NCBI GenBank assembly: GCA_026315105.1
Contig: CM048744.1
Coordinates: 930,991,503-931,055,502 of the forward strand
Length of the DNA: 64,000 nucleotides
Reading direction: 5' to 3'
Origin: Locusta migratoria
Lineage: Eukaryota; Arthropoda; Insecta; Orthoptera; Acrididae
Positions within the stretch are counted from its first letter, which is position 1, and the number at the start of each line of letters is the position of its first letter. The notes beneath the pieces are model-generated. The model had not been told where the DNA came from, searched no databases, and was given only the letters and a program-made list of their open reading frames with translations. The translations under genes were made by a program, and so were the position numbers. Of the stretch, positions 20,231 to 30,759 are shown one piece after another.

Positions 20231-21088
20231 TACGTTTTGCAGACGACATAGTAATTCTGGCAGAGACAGCAAAGGATCTGGAAGAGCAGTTGAACGGAAT
20301 GGACAATGTGCTGAAAGGGGCATATAAGATGAACATTAACAAGAGCAAAACTAGGGTAATGGAGTGCAGTCTAAGAAAATCAGGTCATGCTGAAGGAATT
20401 AGATTAGGTAACGAAGCAATGAAGGAGGTAGATGAGTTTTGTTACTTGGGCAGTAAAATAACAAATGATGGTCGCAGTACAGAGGATATAAAATGCAGAA
20501 TAGCAATGGGGAGAAAAGCATTCTTGAAAAAGAGAAATTTGTTAACATCGAATATTGATTTAAGCCTAAGAAAATCCTTTCTGAAGGCATTTGTATGGAG
20601 TGTTGCCTTGTATGGGAGTGAAACATGGACGATAAGCAGTGTGGACAGAAAGAGGATAGAGGCTTTTGAAATATGGTGCTACAGAAGAATGCTGAAGATT
20701 AGGTGGGTGGATCGCGTAACTAATGAGGAGGTACTGAACCGAATTGGGGAGAAAAGAAATTTCTGGCATACCTTGACTGTTGTTGTTGTTATGGTCTTCA
20801 GTCCGGAGACTGGTTTGATGCAGCTCTCCACCCTACTCTATCCTTGACTAAAAGAAGGGATAGATTGGTAGGGCACATTCTTAGACATCAAGGACTTGTG
20901 AATTTAGCGTTGGAGGGAAGTATGTGGGGTAAAAACCGCAGAGGAAGACCAAGAGATGGATACAGTAAGCAGATTCATACAGATGTAGGTTGCCGTTCTT
21001 ATGTGGAGATGAAGAGGCTTGCTCAGGATAGGGTATTGTGGAGAGCTGCATCAAACCAGTCTCCGGACTGAGGACCACAACAACAACA
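20231..21088 (+). mobile_element. RTE copy 2, truncated at the FADD motif
   Basis: Begins TACGTTTTGCAGACGAC and reads LRFADDIVILAETAKDLEEQ, MNINKSKTRVMECS, then the same C-terminal blocks as copy 1, ending in (CAA)n. The frame is open except for a 63-bp inverted insert at 20,779-20,841 that adds a stop. The target duplication is short (AACAT) and blends into (CAA)n. The catalytic ADD of the RT is present, but the rest of the palm is missing. It splits LINE-X. Confidence 0.92.
20779..20841 (-). mobile_element. 63-bp RTE scrap nested inside RTE copy 2
   Basis: The inverted last ~63 bp of RTE itself ((GTT)n, GGTCTTCAGTCCGGAGACTG...), flanked by the 8-bp duplication CCTTGACT (20,771-20,778 and 20,842-20,849). 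An extremely short but bona fide retrotransposition event in the opposite orientation. Confidence 0.95.
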
Positions 21089-21089
21089 A

Positions 21090-21350
21090 CATCCTAAGTT
21101 TTTCCTTGATTTCCTCATTATCACCCCTCCTCCCATAGTTCCCGTCTATTAGTACCTACAATCATCCTTGCTACTTTCATAACTGTAACCTCAACCCACC
21201 CAAATTTCACTCCCATACAACAAAGTTGGCCGAAAGATAGAGTGGTGCACTGCTGACTTGGTACTGACTTCCTTCTTGTAGAAGAGAGTATATTGTAGGT
21301 GAGCATTCCCTTCATCCATAGCACGCAAGATGTCCTGAGGGAAAAGAACA
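21090..21350 (-). pseudogene. LINE-X, fourth piece (RT C-terminus)
   Basis: Minus-strand reading gives a tail VMKVARMIVGTNRRELWEEG preceded by QQCTTLSFGQLCCMGVKFGW (frame-shifted RPTLLYGSESW-like region), typical of a LINE thumb and post-RT segment. Continues LINE-X after RTE copy 2. Confidence 0.55.
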
Positions 21351-21351
21351 A

Positions 21352-21665
21352 GCTAGGTTCGGCACGATCGATGCTTCCTAAAGCCGTGCTGTGCTTGGCC
21401 AGAAGCTTCTCCGTCTCAAGGAAATTTACTGAGAATTCTACAGCAATGTTAATGATATAGGTCTGCAATTTCGTGGGTCAGTTCTATTGCCTTTCTTGTA
21501 TACAGGAGTTACCTGTGCCTTTCTCCAGTCTCTTGGTACTTTGCGCTGGATCAATGATTCGCGATAAACGCAAGCTAAGTAAGGGGCCAATGCCGCCGAG
21601 TCTTCTTTGTCAATCCGGATCGGTACCCCATCTGGACATGGCCGGAACATGTTCGGATATGTTAT
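21352..21665 (-). pseudogene. LINE-C N-terminal RT fragment
   Basis: Minus strand: PDGVPIRIDKEDSAALAPYL, ESLIQRKVPRDWRKAQVTPV, YKKGNRTDPRNCRPISLT, then a shift and NFLETEKLL. This is the first RT block of CR1/Jockey-type LINEs (PDGIP...VP..WK.A.VTP.YKKG...YRPISLT). It abuts LINE-X in the same orientation but is a different family, so one of the two is an insertion. Confidence 0.82.
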
Positions 21666-22402
21666 AGGTGTTTTATTTGGTAGGCCGACGCAGGTACACT
21701 TTCAACAGAAAGAAATGTAAGAACTCATGTGAAAGTCGTCACAAATGAATGAAGTTTAGCGTCGTAGACGTACAATGACACTGATAAAGTCCAAACATCG
21801 TGCGTTAAAACTTAATTTTTCGTTGATGTCAGCGATAATTTACAAGTGTCAATATGTAAATAAGTCTTAAGGCAGTGTTCCGCGTAGTTCCTGTGAGAGG
21901 CCGCGTTCGTATGAACAGTATCACGTGACCGAATTCATTAAAATTTCATACATTACTGTAAAAATTTGTTTCCTGCTTTTGGAGCGGTTAGTGAGTCGGG
22001 TCATGTTTCTAAATTCCGGTTATTATATACAGTTTTACAATTATTTCAAGTGGGACATAGGCCTATACGTCCCACTGGACTCGAGGAGGAGTAAATTTAG
22101 GGAATCAATGTTTTTAGTAGGGACTAGGATCTGTACAAAAAGTATTGTCAAACATATTTATTTATTGAGGGCTGAACAATTTTATGTAATTTTTCAAAAC
22201 ATGGTTGAAAAGATAGCGGTACTTTGCAATAACTACATATGAAACTTGTCTATGTCTCTTGCTCCCGTGTCCTGCAATTGTCTGCGTCGCCTCCTTATGT
22301 TTCTAGTTGGAAAATTTGGATAACATTGTCCCAGAAGAAAAACAGCAATCTTCCTTGACGATATTTGTATTTTAATAACAGTCTTTGATCGCAGAGGTAA
22401 AA
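21666..22402. other. unassigned spacer
   Basis: No repeat pair or coding signal found. The one open frame (21,925-22,242) has no recognisable motif. Confidence 0.35.
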
Positions 22403-22409
22403 ATGTTTT

Positions 22410-22532
22410 GCCGGCCGCGGTGGCCGAGGGGACTAAGGCGCTCCAGTCACGGTCTACACGGCCACTACGGTCGGGGATTCGAATCCCCCCTCGGGCATGG
22501 ATGTTTAAGCCGTCCTTATTATTAGCTAGTTC
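22410..22532 (+). mobile_element. SINE-A, 3'-short copy
   Basis: Intact tRNA-like head and B box GGATTCGAATCC but it stops at GCTAGT, before the usual 3' half. ATGTTTT flanks it (22,403-22,409 and 22,533-22,539). If the duplication is real, the loss happened at or before insertion. Confidence 0.8.
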
Positions 22533-22589
22533 ATGTTTTATTTTACCGGTTTCAACTCTTATGGTCATTATTATTTCTGAATTTGGCCT

Positions 22590-23110
22590 ACAGGGTGGTC
22601 TGAAATTCCCGTTACAAACTTCTAGGACTTGTAAAGGGTAGTGAGTACATAACTTTTTGAATAGGAACCCATGACCCGAAACTTATCGTTTCGTTCTACG
22701 ACAGCTTCAATTTTGCAATGTACCTGGTATGTGATTGGACCATACCTCCTTCCATCCAAGCTGACGGGTCCCGCATAATTAGTCTTCCTACGACACGTAT
22801 TGGATCCGTTCTTGGAAGATGTGCCATTGAATGTCAGTCAGGAAATGTGGTTTCAGCATCATGGTGCACCACCTCAGGTTTTACTGTATGCCCGGAGACA
22901 TCTCAACAGACGATTCGGTGAAAGATGGATAGACCGTGGTGGTCCAACCGCGTGGCCGCCACGATCGCCGGATTTAAGCCCTATGGTCTGCTTTTTGTGG
23001 TATATGAAGAGCTTCATTTATGTGACACCTCTTGAGACAGAGGAAGATTTGCCGGAAAGTGTTCTAGCCGCTGCACAAGACAAATTTATTGTATCAGGGA
23101 CTTCTCACAT
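22590..23110 (+). pseudogene. mariner/IS630-superfamily transposase remnant
   Basis: Starts at a terminus-like CAGGGTGGTCTGAAATTCCC, with coding from about 22,800: MWFQHHGAPPQVLLYARRHL, RWIDRGGPTAWPPRSPDLSP, then YVTPLETEEDLPES. Members of this insect family read QHDGAPPH and SPDL. Here the catalytic D of the second motif is H and the DFFLWG block is altered, so it is inactive. Most of the N-terminal half is deleted. Confidence 0.75.
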
Positions 23111-23532
23111 ACAAAGTAATGCTTACTTTGTCTTGACAGAAGCTAAGAATAGTAAAATAACTCATATTTATTCTATAGATAACTGGATGACAATTTTGAG
23201 AGAATGCAAGAAGAAAATTGCTTTTAAGCTATTTCAGATCAAGGATACTGACTATTTTCAAAAACAAAACAAAATTAAAAATATGGGAAGTAATTGTAAT
23301 CTCCAAGAAAACCGTTGATGGTCACAAATATAACTGAGTTGAAATTCAGTCACTCATGCAATAAAAAAGACGAGCATTGTCTCTGAAGTACAAAAACAGC
23401 CTCGAACCTGACGCACAATTTAAGGATACTGACTTGTGACAGAAAGATGAAGGGAGACCAGAACTGCAGATACCAAGACAGTCTCTATAAGCAGCGACGT
23501 TCAGTTAAAGACGCAAAGAAGAATACATGTTC

Positions 23533-23665
23533 TTCTTATACCAAGGCTGCAAAATATTTTTATTTGTTATATTCTGCCGGTTTCGACAGTTGCTGGCATC
23601 AACAGGAAGTGCCAAAACCTGTAGAACATAACAAATAAAAATATTTTGCAGCCTTGGTATAAGAA
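23533..23665. repeat. 38-bp-arm hairpin with H motif in the loop
   Basis: Arms 23,533-23,570 and 23,628-23,665 (TTCTTATACCAAGGCTGCAA ... inverted) are perfect by eye. The 57-bp loop contains GCCGGTTTCGACAG...GCATCAACAGG, the H motif in reverse (CCTGTTGATGCC, GTCGAAACCGGC). Confidence 0.9.
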
Positions 23666-24059
23666 TGATTTTTTTTTCAAAGCAAAGAAGAAGGACGTGT
23701 TGGAATTGCTTCCTTTTATTTCTCTCATTCTCGACCGTTTCTTCAAACACGTCAACCACAAATGATTGAAAATGGCACTAATTCTGAAAACAACAATGAA
23801 TTTGTCTACGTGTACATGCGTAAGTTAATGTAGTAAATACAAGAACCAATGTGGAGATGCAAGAAATGGAAACATTTCGAATTATTGTCAGGTGATAAGT
23901 CGATATTGTCCGGTGGAAACATTGTTACAGTCTCAAGTATTTAATCTATTTACTCCATTTTGTATGTAAAACATGAAGTGCGATGTTCTGTTTCAAAATA
24001 ATGAACATTTATGTTTTGAAGTTTATTTTAATTTTTGTATTCCCCTATATCTTAATCTC

Positions 24060-24545
24060 TCTGGACTTGTGCCTAGGCGCCTCAAATGTCTGTCCATTGC
24101 TTCTTCTCTCTTCCTACAGTTTTCTCTAGTATCTCCTGCTACCTTGTCTTTCCGTCTTACTTTTGGTCTTCCTTTTCTCCTTCACCCTCCAAGATTTAGG
24201 TTTTCTACTCGTTCTCTCTACGTAGTACTCCCTTCTTCTCTGCATACGCCCACCAATCTTGGCCAACTCTCTTGGATCTTCTTTCCTTTGAGCCCCACTT
24301 TCGCTACGCCCCTGATATACTAATTCCTTATTCTATTTTTTCTAGAAACTCGAGAGCATCGTAGGCCTGGCCCTTACGCAGATTTCCTTTCATTCTGCAG
24401 CTGACCTTCTTGCCACAGAGTAGTCCACTCAATTTTGTCCAGTTCATCCATCCATTATTTATCCTGTGCTGTATTTCAGTCTGAAGTTCTCCATCATATT
24501 TAATGTAAGAGCCCAAGTATTTAAACTTCTTGCCCAATTTTAATT
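24060..24545 (-). pseudogene. RTE-like LINE C-terminal fragment (third family)
   Basis: Minus strand: GKKFKYLGSYIKYDGELQTE, IQHRINNGWMNWTKLSGLLC, GKKVSCRMKGNLRK, then a deletion and, further on, RRKGRPKVRRKDKVAGDTRE and REEAMDRHLRR. This is the thumb and C-terminus of BovB/RTE-type LINEs (KYLGS..., W...SGVLCDKK, GRP..RW.D.V..D). Frames are broken. Confidence 0.7.
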
Positions 24546-24569
24546 GTTCTCCTTGAAGGTTAATGTTTG

Positions 24570-24925
24570 TAAATCTATCGGATTCAACCGCGTGGTTATT
24601 AGTCCGTAGCTTACCAACTACATAAACTAACGGGTATTGGACCGCATCGGCAATGTGTCAAATATTTGACCGACTTTTCGGCCACTATTGCAAGCCAGAA
24701 GAAGGCCGCTTGCAATAGTGGCCGAAACGTCGGTGAAACATTTTATTTATTGACGATGCGGTCCAATACCCAGAAGCCTTCGTTTACATACTTAATCTAA
24801 GGCAAACTAACCTAAGGACAACACAAACATGCACGCCCGAGGGGGGATTCGAACCCCCGACGGCGAACGGCCGCGTGCACCGCAGCAAGACGCCACAGTG
24901 CGCAAGGCGAATACGCCGCGGCACA
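24570..24925 (-). mobile_element. SINE-A variant split by a palindromic repeat
   Basis: The tail side (TTTGTAAATCTATCGGATTC, TAGTCCGTAGCTTACCAACT) and the head side (GAGGGGGGATTCGAACCCCC, GAATACGCCGCGGC) belong to one reverse SINE, separated at about 24,630-24,790 by the palindrome described next. Confidence 0.75.
24632..24771. repeat. 140-bp palindromic repeat with H motif
   Basis: GGGTATTGGACCGCATCG at the left and CGATGCGGTCCAATACCC at the right are exact inverted ends; inner arms are ~85% matched and close on AGAAGAAGGCC. The right arm reads AAGGCCGCT...AGTGGCCGAAACGTC, an H motif with a GGCCGCT/AGTGGCC stem. Confidence 0.9.
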
Positions 24926-25199
24926 GGTTAATGCATAGGTTTTCTGCACACGTTGTACACATATATTCTGTTTACTTTATGAATAATATAATAAAATCCA
25001 ATAAACCACTATTTGAGCTTTCAGTACACCCACAATAAGATTTTTTTTTTTTTTTAGTACGTGATGAAGCTCGATACTTTATTTCAATGATATCCATGCT
25101 TTATTTTCGTTAACTAAACATTCCACGAGGCTATTTTTTAAATTCATTTTTTATTTATTTTTTATTTTTATTATTATTATTATTTTGTTTTAGGTAATA

Positions 25200-25853
25200 G
25201 CACAATCCTAAAGTGATCAGCCGAGTTATTGATAGAGTCCACGTTGTGTTGCCTCCTCCGACCTCATAGTGCTCTTGTCACCTTTTGCGTTCATTTCTCG
25301 CTGCAAGCAGCCGGCAGACTGTTAGAGTACGTCGTACACTAAAATAACCACCAAAGTGACACAACAACAAAAAGTGTGATTCATCTGACAAGAGAACTAA
25401 CTTACGTTGTTTGAAGCCGGATGAAACTGTTTCCGTGTCCAATGCAATCATAGATGATAACGTCATTACATGATCAATTCAACACCAAAACACTCATTGG
25501 TTTCGGTCTCGAAGTCAAACCTACACTAGCCCAGGTTGCGTTTTGTTGTTCTTTCTCTGGAGCTTTACTCCGCTATCAGCGGCACCGCAGCATACCGTGT
25601 TCTCTGCTTTGTATGAATGCACAGTTCTACGATGAAACACACGCTCCCTTTCCCCTCTCCACCCCTCCTCCCAGCAAATATTTGTGTCCTGTGATATGGC
25701 GGCACGTGTACATCTAACGAGCCGCGCTGTGTTCGTCACACTTCCCGTCAAAGCTCCCAGGCGGCATGCGATTACAATCTGCCCTCTGTCAAAGTCACTT
25801 ACTTCATCAGCCGCCGACATTCCTCGCTCCCGGAAGTGTGTCACTGAATTCAC
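25200..25853 (-). pseudogene. Tc1-like transposase fragments (Tc1-b)
   Basis: N-terminal HTH on the minus strand: MSAADEVSDFDRGQIVIACR and SVTNTARLVRCTRAAIS (25,680-25,820). After a deletion comes KQRKLVLLSDESHFLLLCHF (first catalytic Asp, near 25,390), then decay. The second and third acidic motifs are missing. Inactive. Confidence 0.72.
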
Positions 25854-25994
25854 CGTACATCCATAACAACTTCTCTAACGTGTGGCCTCTACAACGGTGT
25901 GGAAACCGTGCAAGAAAGTGGCGTTCGTGTAAGAGATTAGATTACATTAGACTGGCACTTGTTCCATAGATCATGAATACTTCGTAATATTCAA

Positions 25995-26050
25995 ATGTAT
26001 GTAAATGTAACGGTCTTAACTATGGTCTTCAGTCCCTAGGCTTACAAACT
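25995..26050 (-). mobile_element. SINE-A tail scrap
   Basis: TTCAAATGTATGTAAATGTA, then GGTCTTCAGTCCCTAGGCTT and ACAAACTACTTAA: the reverse 3' part of SINE-A, cut by SINE-B at 26,053. Confidence 0.65.
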
Positions 26051-26052
26051 AC

Positions 26053-26285
26053 TTAAAGGTAAAGCAGTCAACAATCCGAAGATTGCTTTGAACACCACAG
26101 TGCTTTACTAGGCGTGGTTCTGTTTGGAGGTGGTATGCCGTTGCCTTCCTCCGACCTTCGAACTGACTTACCCAGCCAGTTATAGGGGGACCTACAGTTT
26201 AACGTGGTTCCGAACCACGGTGCTACTCGGCATTTTTTCACATTAGCACCACTGCCAGTGGTTCAAATCCTACTCCAATGTTGAT
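26053..26285 (-). mobile_element. SINE-B, 5'-truncated
   Basis: Reverse copy of the 15.6-kb SINE-B: AAAGCAGTCAACAATCCGAA, CCTTCCTCCGACCTTCGAAC, then TTTAACGTGGTTCCGAACCA. The B-box side is degraded. Confidence 0.8.
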
Positions 26286-27360
26286 GTGTGGAGATCAGCA
26301 GAATCTGGGGAAACCTCTAGGTGCTGTTGTCAACTGCTCTAAGATGAGCAGTTCACAGAAGCTGACAGCTCCCAATGGTACACATGTACTTCCTGATAAC
26401 GTATGTATAGAACGCATCACGTACTCGTGCCGTGTTCAGTATTCATTTGGATAGATGGTGTATAGTGCAGGTTTCCGAAAGTTTTGTCTATGGTAGCTAT
26501 ATTATACGATCAAGTCAGCACAGCATTACATTACAATCTATTTTAACAATCCAGCTTGCTCCGCTGCTATATGGTTTAGAGTGAAATATGGTTGCAAATG
26601 GTTTGATACTGTATGCTGCGAATATAGCAGACAGTTAGGGGCCACTTCGACTCCTCTAGATGACCTGGCTCCAGTTTCTGAACCAACTACATTACTTCAT
26701 AATTTATTCACATGATAATCTCAATTTCTGCTTAGTATCTTGCAATTTGTGATTGTCGTACGTTTGATAATGGTGACAAAGCTCATCGAAACTCGTTACG
26801 TTATTTGAATAAACGGTTTCTCTATTTCTTGTGACTATGGCTTAACCACTGTATATGTGGTATCAATTTCAGTCTCCTCCTAGACAATAATGTCGAATAA
26901 AACAGTATAGCGATGTTACACACATCAAGACTGAACACGACTGAGGCTGGACCAAACATGTTTATCATTCCAATACAAGATCACAAAAATTGGTTTTAGA
27001 TACGCTGTACAAAATGCATGAATATTTCGTACATATTTTCGGTTGTGCGTACGCCAGTCTTGCTGATTGTAAATGCGTTGTTGATGACTATTAACATAGT
27101 TGAAATAGATACACAAAGTAGAATAAACAAATAACGTACGACAAATACTCTAATTTCTTGCTGTTAACTGTTTTATGGTCTTGGTGCAAACTGCTCCCAA
27201 TGTAGTCTATTATCCAGTTTCTAACGATAAGCAAATAATATGAATTATTCAGTATTCTTGTTTATATAATTTGTGATCGTAAAACAGAAAAGTCGCTCTA
27301 TTGCTTACAGGATTTTAAAACATACTTATAATCTTTTGTCTATTATATTGCGAAACTGAT
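26286..27360. other. spacer with one H-motif repeat
   Basis: Mostly unassigned. At 26,745-26,860 TTTGATAATGGTGAC...CTCATCGAAACTCG and GGCTTAACCACTGTATATGT are homologous to the palindrome at 47.8-48.2 kb. Confidence 0.55.
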
Positions 27361-27927
27361 GTAGGGTAAGGTGGTACAAATTCGATATAGGTACAATTCC
27401 GATCAACGTAAGTTTTCGCGCCATTTGTCAATCTCGTAGTGTCACGTTGTGTGGCGTTGTAGTGTAGCAGGTTTCTAGAGTTCCTCCCGTCTTTTCTAAG
27501 TTTACACCACTTTGTGCTAAGGAGACATACATTTTTTCCTGTTAAGAGGAAGCTACTTAGTCTAACGCGCTCTTATAAATTTTCTAGCTATGTTGACTGG
27601 ATTCGCTGCCAAAAATTCAATGTTTGGTACCACGAAGTAGGCGTTGGTGGCTGACAGAAAAAGTGCTTTTTATGTGAAAGATGCCAGTAATCAAAATTCT
27701 TCCAGGAAGTGATCACAATTGTACCTAGTGTGGTACATTTTCCATCGATTTTTCTCAATTCGGTAACCTTCTTTTCTTTTGAAACCAACATTTGTAATTG
27801 TCTAATATTTCTGTTACATAATCATTAAACATCCAAAAACAGGTGCCATAGTTAAAATTATTTCTTTTCCCACTATATTTCCAGTTACAATAATATTTGT
27901 CCGAAATGATCGAAATTGTACCACCTT

Positions 27928-28724
27928 GTTGTTGTTGTTGTTGTGGTCTTCAGTCCAGAGACTGGTTTGATGCAGCTCTCCACCCTATTCTATCCTGAGC
28001 AAGCCTTTTCATCTCCTCATAAGAACGACAACCCACATCCACTTGAATCTGCTTACTATATGCGTCTCTTGGTCTCCCTCTACGATTTTTACCCCACACA
28101 TTTCCCTCCAACGCTAAATTCACAATTCCTTGATGTCTAAGAATGTGTCCTATCAATCTATCCCTTCTTTTAGTCGAGGTATGCCAGAAATTTCTTTTCT
28201 CCCCAATTCGGTTCAGTACCTCCTCATTAGTCACGCGATCCACCCACCTAATCTTCAGCATTCTTCTGTAGCACCACATTTCAAAAGCCTCTATCCTCTT
28301 TCTGTCCACACTGCTTATCGTCCATGTTTCACTCCCATACAAGGCAACACTCCATACAAATGCCTTCAGAAAGGACTTCCTTAGGCTTAAATCAATATTC
28401 GATGTTAACAAATTTCTCTTTTTCAAAAACGCCTTTCTACCCATTGCCATTCTGCATTTTATATCATCTGTACTGCGACCATCATTTGTTATTTTACTGC
28501 CCAAGTAACAAAACTCATCTACTTCCTTTATTGCTTCGTTTCCCAATCTAATTCCTTCAGCATCACCTGATTTTCTTACACTGCACTCCATTACCCTAGT
28601 TTTGCTCTTGTTAATGTTCATCTTATATGCACCTTTCAGCACACTGTCCATTCCGTTCAATTGCTGTTCCAGGTCCTTTGCTGTATCTGACAGAATTACT
28701 ATGTCGTCGGCAAAACGCAAAAGG
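27928..28724 (-). mobile_element. RTE copy 3, young, truncated at the FADD motif
   Basis: 797 bp with the perfect 11-bp duplication TGTACCACCTT (27,917-27,927 and 28,725-28,735) and a (GTT)n/(CAA)n 3' end. The 5' end lies within ~5 bp of the equivalent position in copy 2. Confidence 0.96.
27950..28724 (-). CDS. RTE reverse transcriptase C-terminal part, fully open
   Basis: About 258 codons without a stop: LLRFADDIVILSDTAKDLEQ (RT catalytic ADD), MNINKSKTRVMECSVRKSGD, VDEFCYLGSKITND, SFLKAFVWSVALYGSETWT, WCYRRMLKIRWVDRV, GHILRHQGIVNLALEG, NRRGRPRDAYSKQ, ending SNQSLD. It lacks the endonuclease and most of the RT, so it is not autonomous; the preserved frame indicates youth rather than function. 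Confidence 0.93.
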
Positions 28725-28740
28725 TGTACCACCTTACCCC

Positions 28741-30320
28741 AGGTAATATCTGAAGTGCTGTATTCATTTACTAATATCTGAAAGTAACCTCCATTTTACC
28801 CTGACTTTCAAAATCAATACGTCTTCGGTAAGCTCCGAGTTAGAAATGACCGAAAATAAGGCCACTAATGAAGAGTAATACCATAACAAGTATTCACAAG
28901 GCGCAGCACGAGCCATTAGCTGTGGAGGCAGGCCGTGAGTATTGGAAGCAGGGTTGGTGCTTGATAGTCGTCCATCACAGTAAGCAGCCCGCCACTTTTC
29001 CTCATAGGCACTCCAAGTCTCCTTGTAATTAAAGTTGTCCCTAAGCTATTTGTAAGATTCACTACGAAAGTGGTAATCAGTACTTGTCTTTCTTAATAAC
29101 TCATCATTAGATTTTTGAAAGTACTGTGTTATAAATTGAGCTAATTAGTAATAGGTTTGCCATGTCTGCAATCAGAGAGCACTTCACAAACATTTCGTTC
29201 GTTACCGAAAGCTTCCGAATACTCTCACTGCCGTCCACATAGACAATTTACCGCTGTAGGTAGTATAGAGAGATCACAGGTGCCAGATTTTGTCTGGAAG
29301 GTGTTGCCTGTCTGAATTCTTCATCTGGAGACTCGTCGCTGTGTGAAGAAGTGACTTTCAGCTTTAGAACATTATTTAACAGTTACCTCCCCTGTATGAC
29401 ACAATACCAATCTGACGTTACTGTTACGGAGGACGCCATATTTACCGTGATAAGCTACTTATTCGGTTGTCCACACAAACCGTACTCGCTCTTTGGCCTC
29501 CCCTATCAGTCTTCTCCATCAGTCTTCTACAGCTAGTCTCATCGTACCCTCATCTTCTATGAGCCCGTTAGTCCACGTCGGGTGAGGGTTTCCCCTTCGT
29601 GTGATCCCTTTACTGCCTTCTTCCACTACCCACACAGTTATCTGGCCTTCTCGATGCATTACGTGTCTTTACCAGTCCATAACTCTCCTCTTATCACTGT
29701 TACAAGTCCTTTGATTTGTGCAGCTCCTGCAGTTTGCGGTTTTTCCTTTTTCTCCACTCGTCTCCATATTTCACCAGTCAAAGAATCTGTCTTAGAACAG
29801 CAATCTGAAAAGTCAAGAACTTTCTATCTTAGGGGTATCAGTCCAGCTGCTTATAGCCCTACAGATTGTTTACAGTCCTGTAGATGCTAATCTTCGTGGA
29901 TCTCGATAGCTACTGACTATATATAAAAAAATATTACCCATCTGAATAGCAGAGATTGTCATTAAATATAAGCCCAACACACTTAAACTTATAGCTGATG
30001 GTTATTAGGTATGTGTAATGTTACTGTGGAGATCGCACAACAGAATATCAAGTGGGCGTTTATATAGAGCTGATCGCCATCGTTGGCCTTTGTCAGAGGT
30101 CAAATCATTGACATTGGGTAATGGGAACTTCATATCGACAGATAGCACTAGCATGTGATTTAAGTTCAATGGCTGCAGAACGTGTGGTGACGAAACGGAC
30201 TGAAGACGACAGTGAGACAAGAAGACTTAGGCAGGAGTGCTTCCAAGATTACACCGCGAAACAACAGCAGAACTGTAGTATATGTCAGACATAATTCAAG
30301 CCAGGTGTGCGATCTAATAT
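28741..30320. other. unassigned spacer
   Basis: About 1.6 kb. C/T-rich plus strand at 29,450-29,780 could be an eroded LINE C-terminus in reverse, but I could not identify motifs. No duplications or terminal repeats seen. Confidence 0.35.
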
Positions 30321-30324
30321 CTTG

Positions 30325-30540
30325 TAATGGAATCTGCATAAGCGAGCCCACATTGCTAGTTTCAAAGTGCTTTATTTAGACCGGTTGCGGCAATTCTAAG
30401 TTGCCATCTTCAAGTCTCTTTAACATTTAAATATTATATGGTAATATTTCGTCTTATTTATGTTCTGTTATTGGATATGCGTATGTCGAATATAAAACAT
30501 TTTTTTTGCGTCTACTATAAAATATGTTGCACCCATATCG
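30325..30540 (-). repeat. H-motif repeat, copy 1
   Basis: Homologous over ~210 bp to 57,628-57,850 (TAATGGAATCTGCATAAGC, TTATTTAGACCGGTT, AAGTTGCCATCTTCAAG, ATGTTGCACCCATATCGC). On the minus strand it carries TTGAAGATGGCAA...TTGCCGCAACCGGTC; one base of GAAAC is changed. Confidence 0.85.
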
Positions 30541-30669
30541 CAAGCCCATCGCGAGATTTTTCCGGGGGTTCACTGAACCAGTGAACACTCAGGAGGCGCC
30601 GCCACTGCTTGCAGCCTACTGCAGTCAGTCTGCAGCCTGACGACACTACATCATCAGCAACAAACTACC

Positions 30670-30750
30670 GCTGATTGGTACTTACTTCGTCTCTCAGATC
30701 ACGTATGTAGATAGAGAATAATAATGGTCCTACCACTCCAGGAAGTTCGC
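30670..30750 (-). mobile_element. LINE RT scrap
   Basis: Minus strand reads GVVGPLLFSIYIRDLRDEVS, the RT motif after GVPQG. The upstream sequence is GC-rich and unrelated. Confidence 0.6.
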
Positions 30751-30759
30751 TAAACATCG

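Larger units (their letters stand above)
27363..28740. mobile_element. TIR element split by RTE copy 3
   Basis: Left end GGGTAAGGTGGTACAAATTC and right end ATTGTACCACCTTACCCC (reconstructed across the RTE insertion) are inverted repeats of ~20 bp. About 570 bp without the RTE and no coding: a MITE-like DNA element of unassigned superfamily. Confidence 0.7.

Noticed and set aside
27916..28551. plus-strand ORFs such as 74, 84 and 75 aa at 28 kb
   Set aside because: Antisense of the open RTE reading frame; similar shadows appear at 5.6-6.2 and 20.4-21.1 kb.
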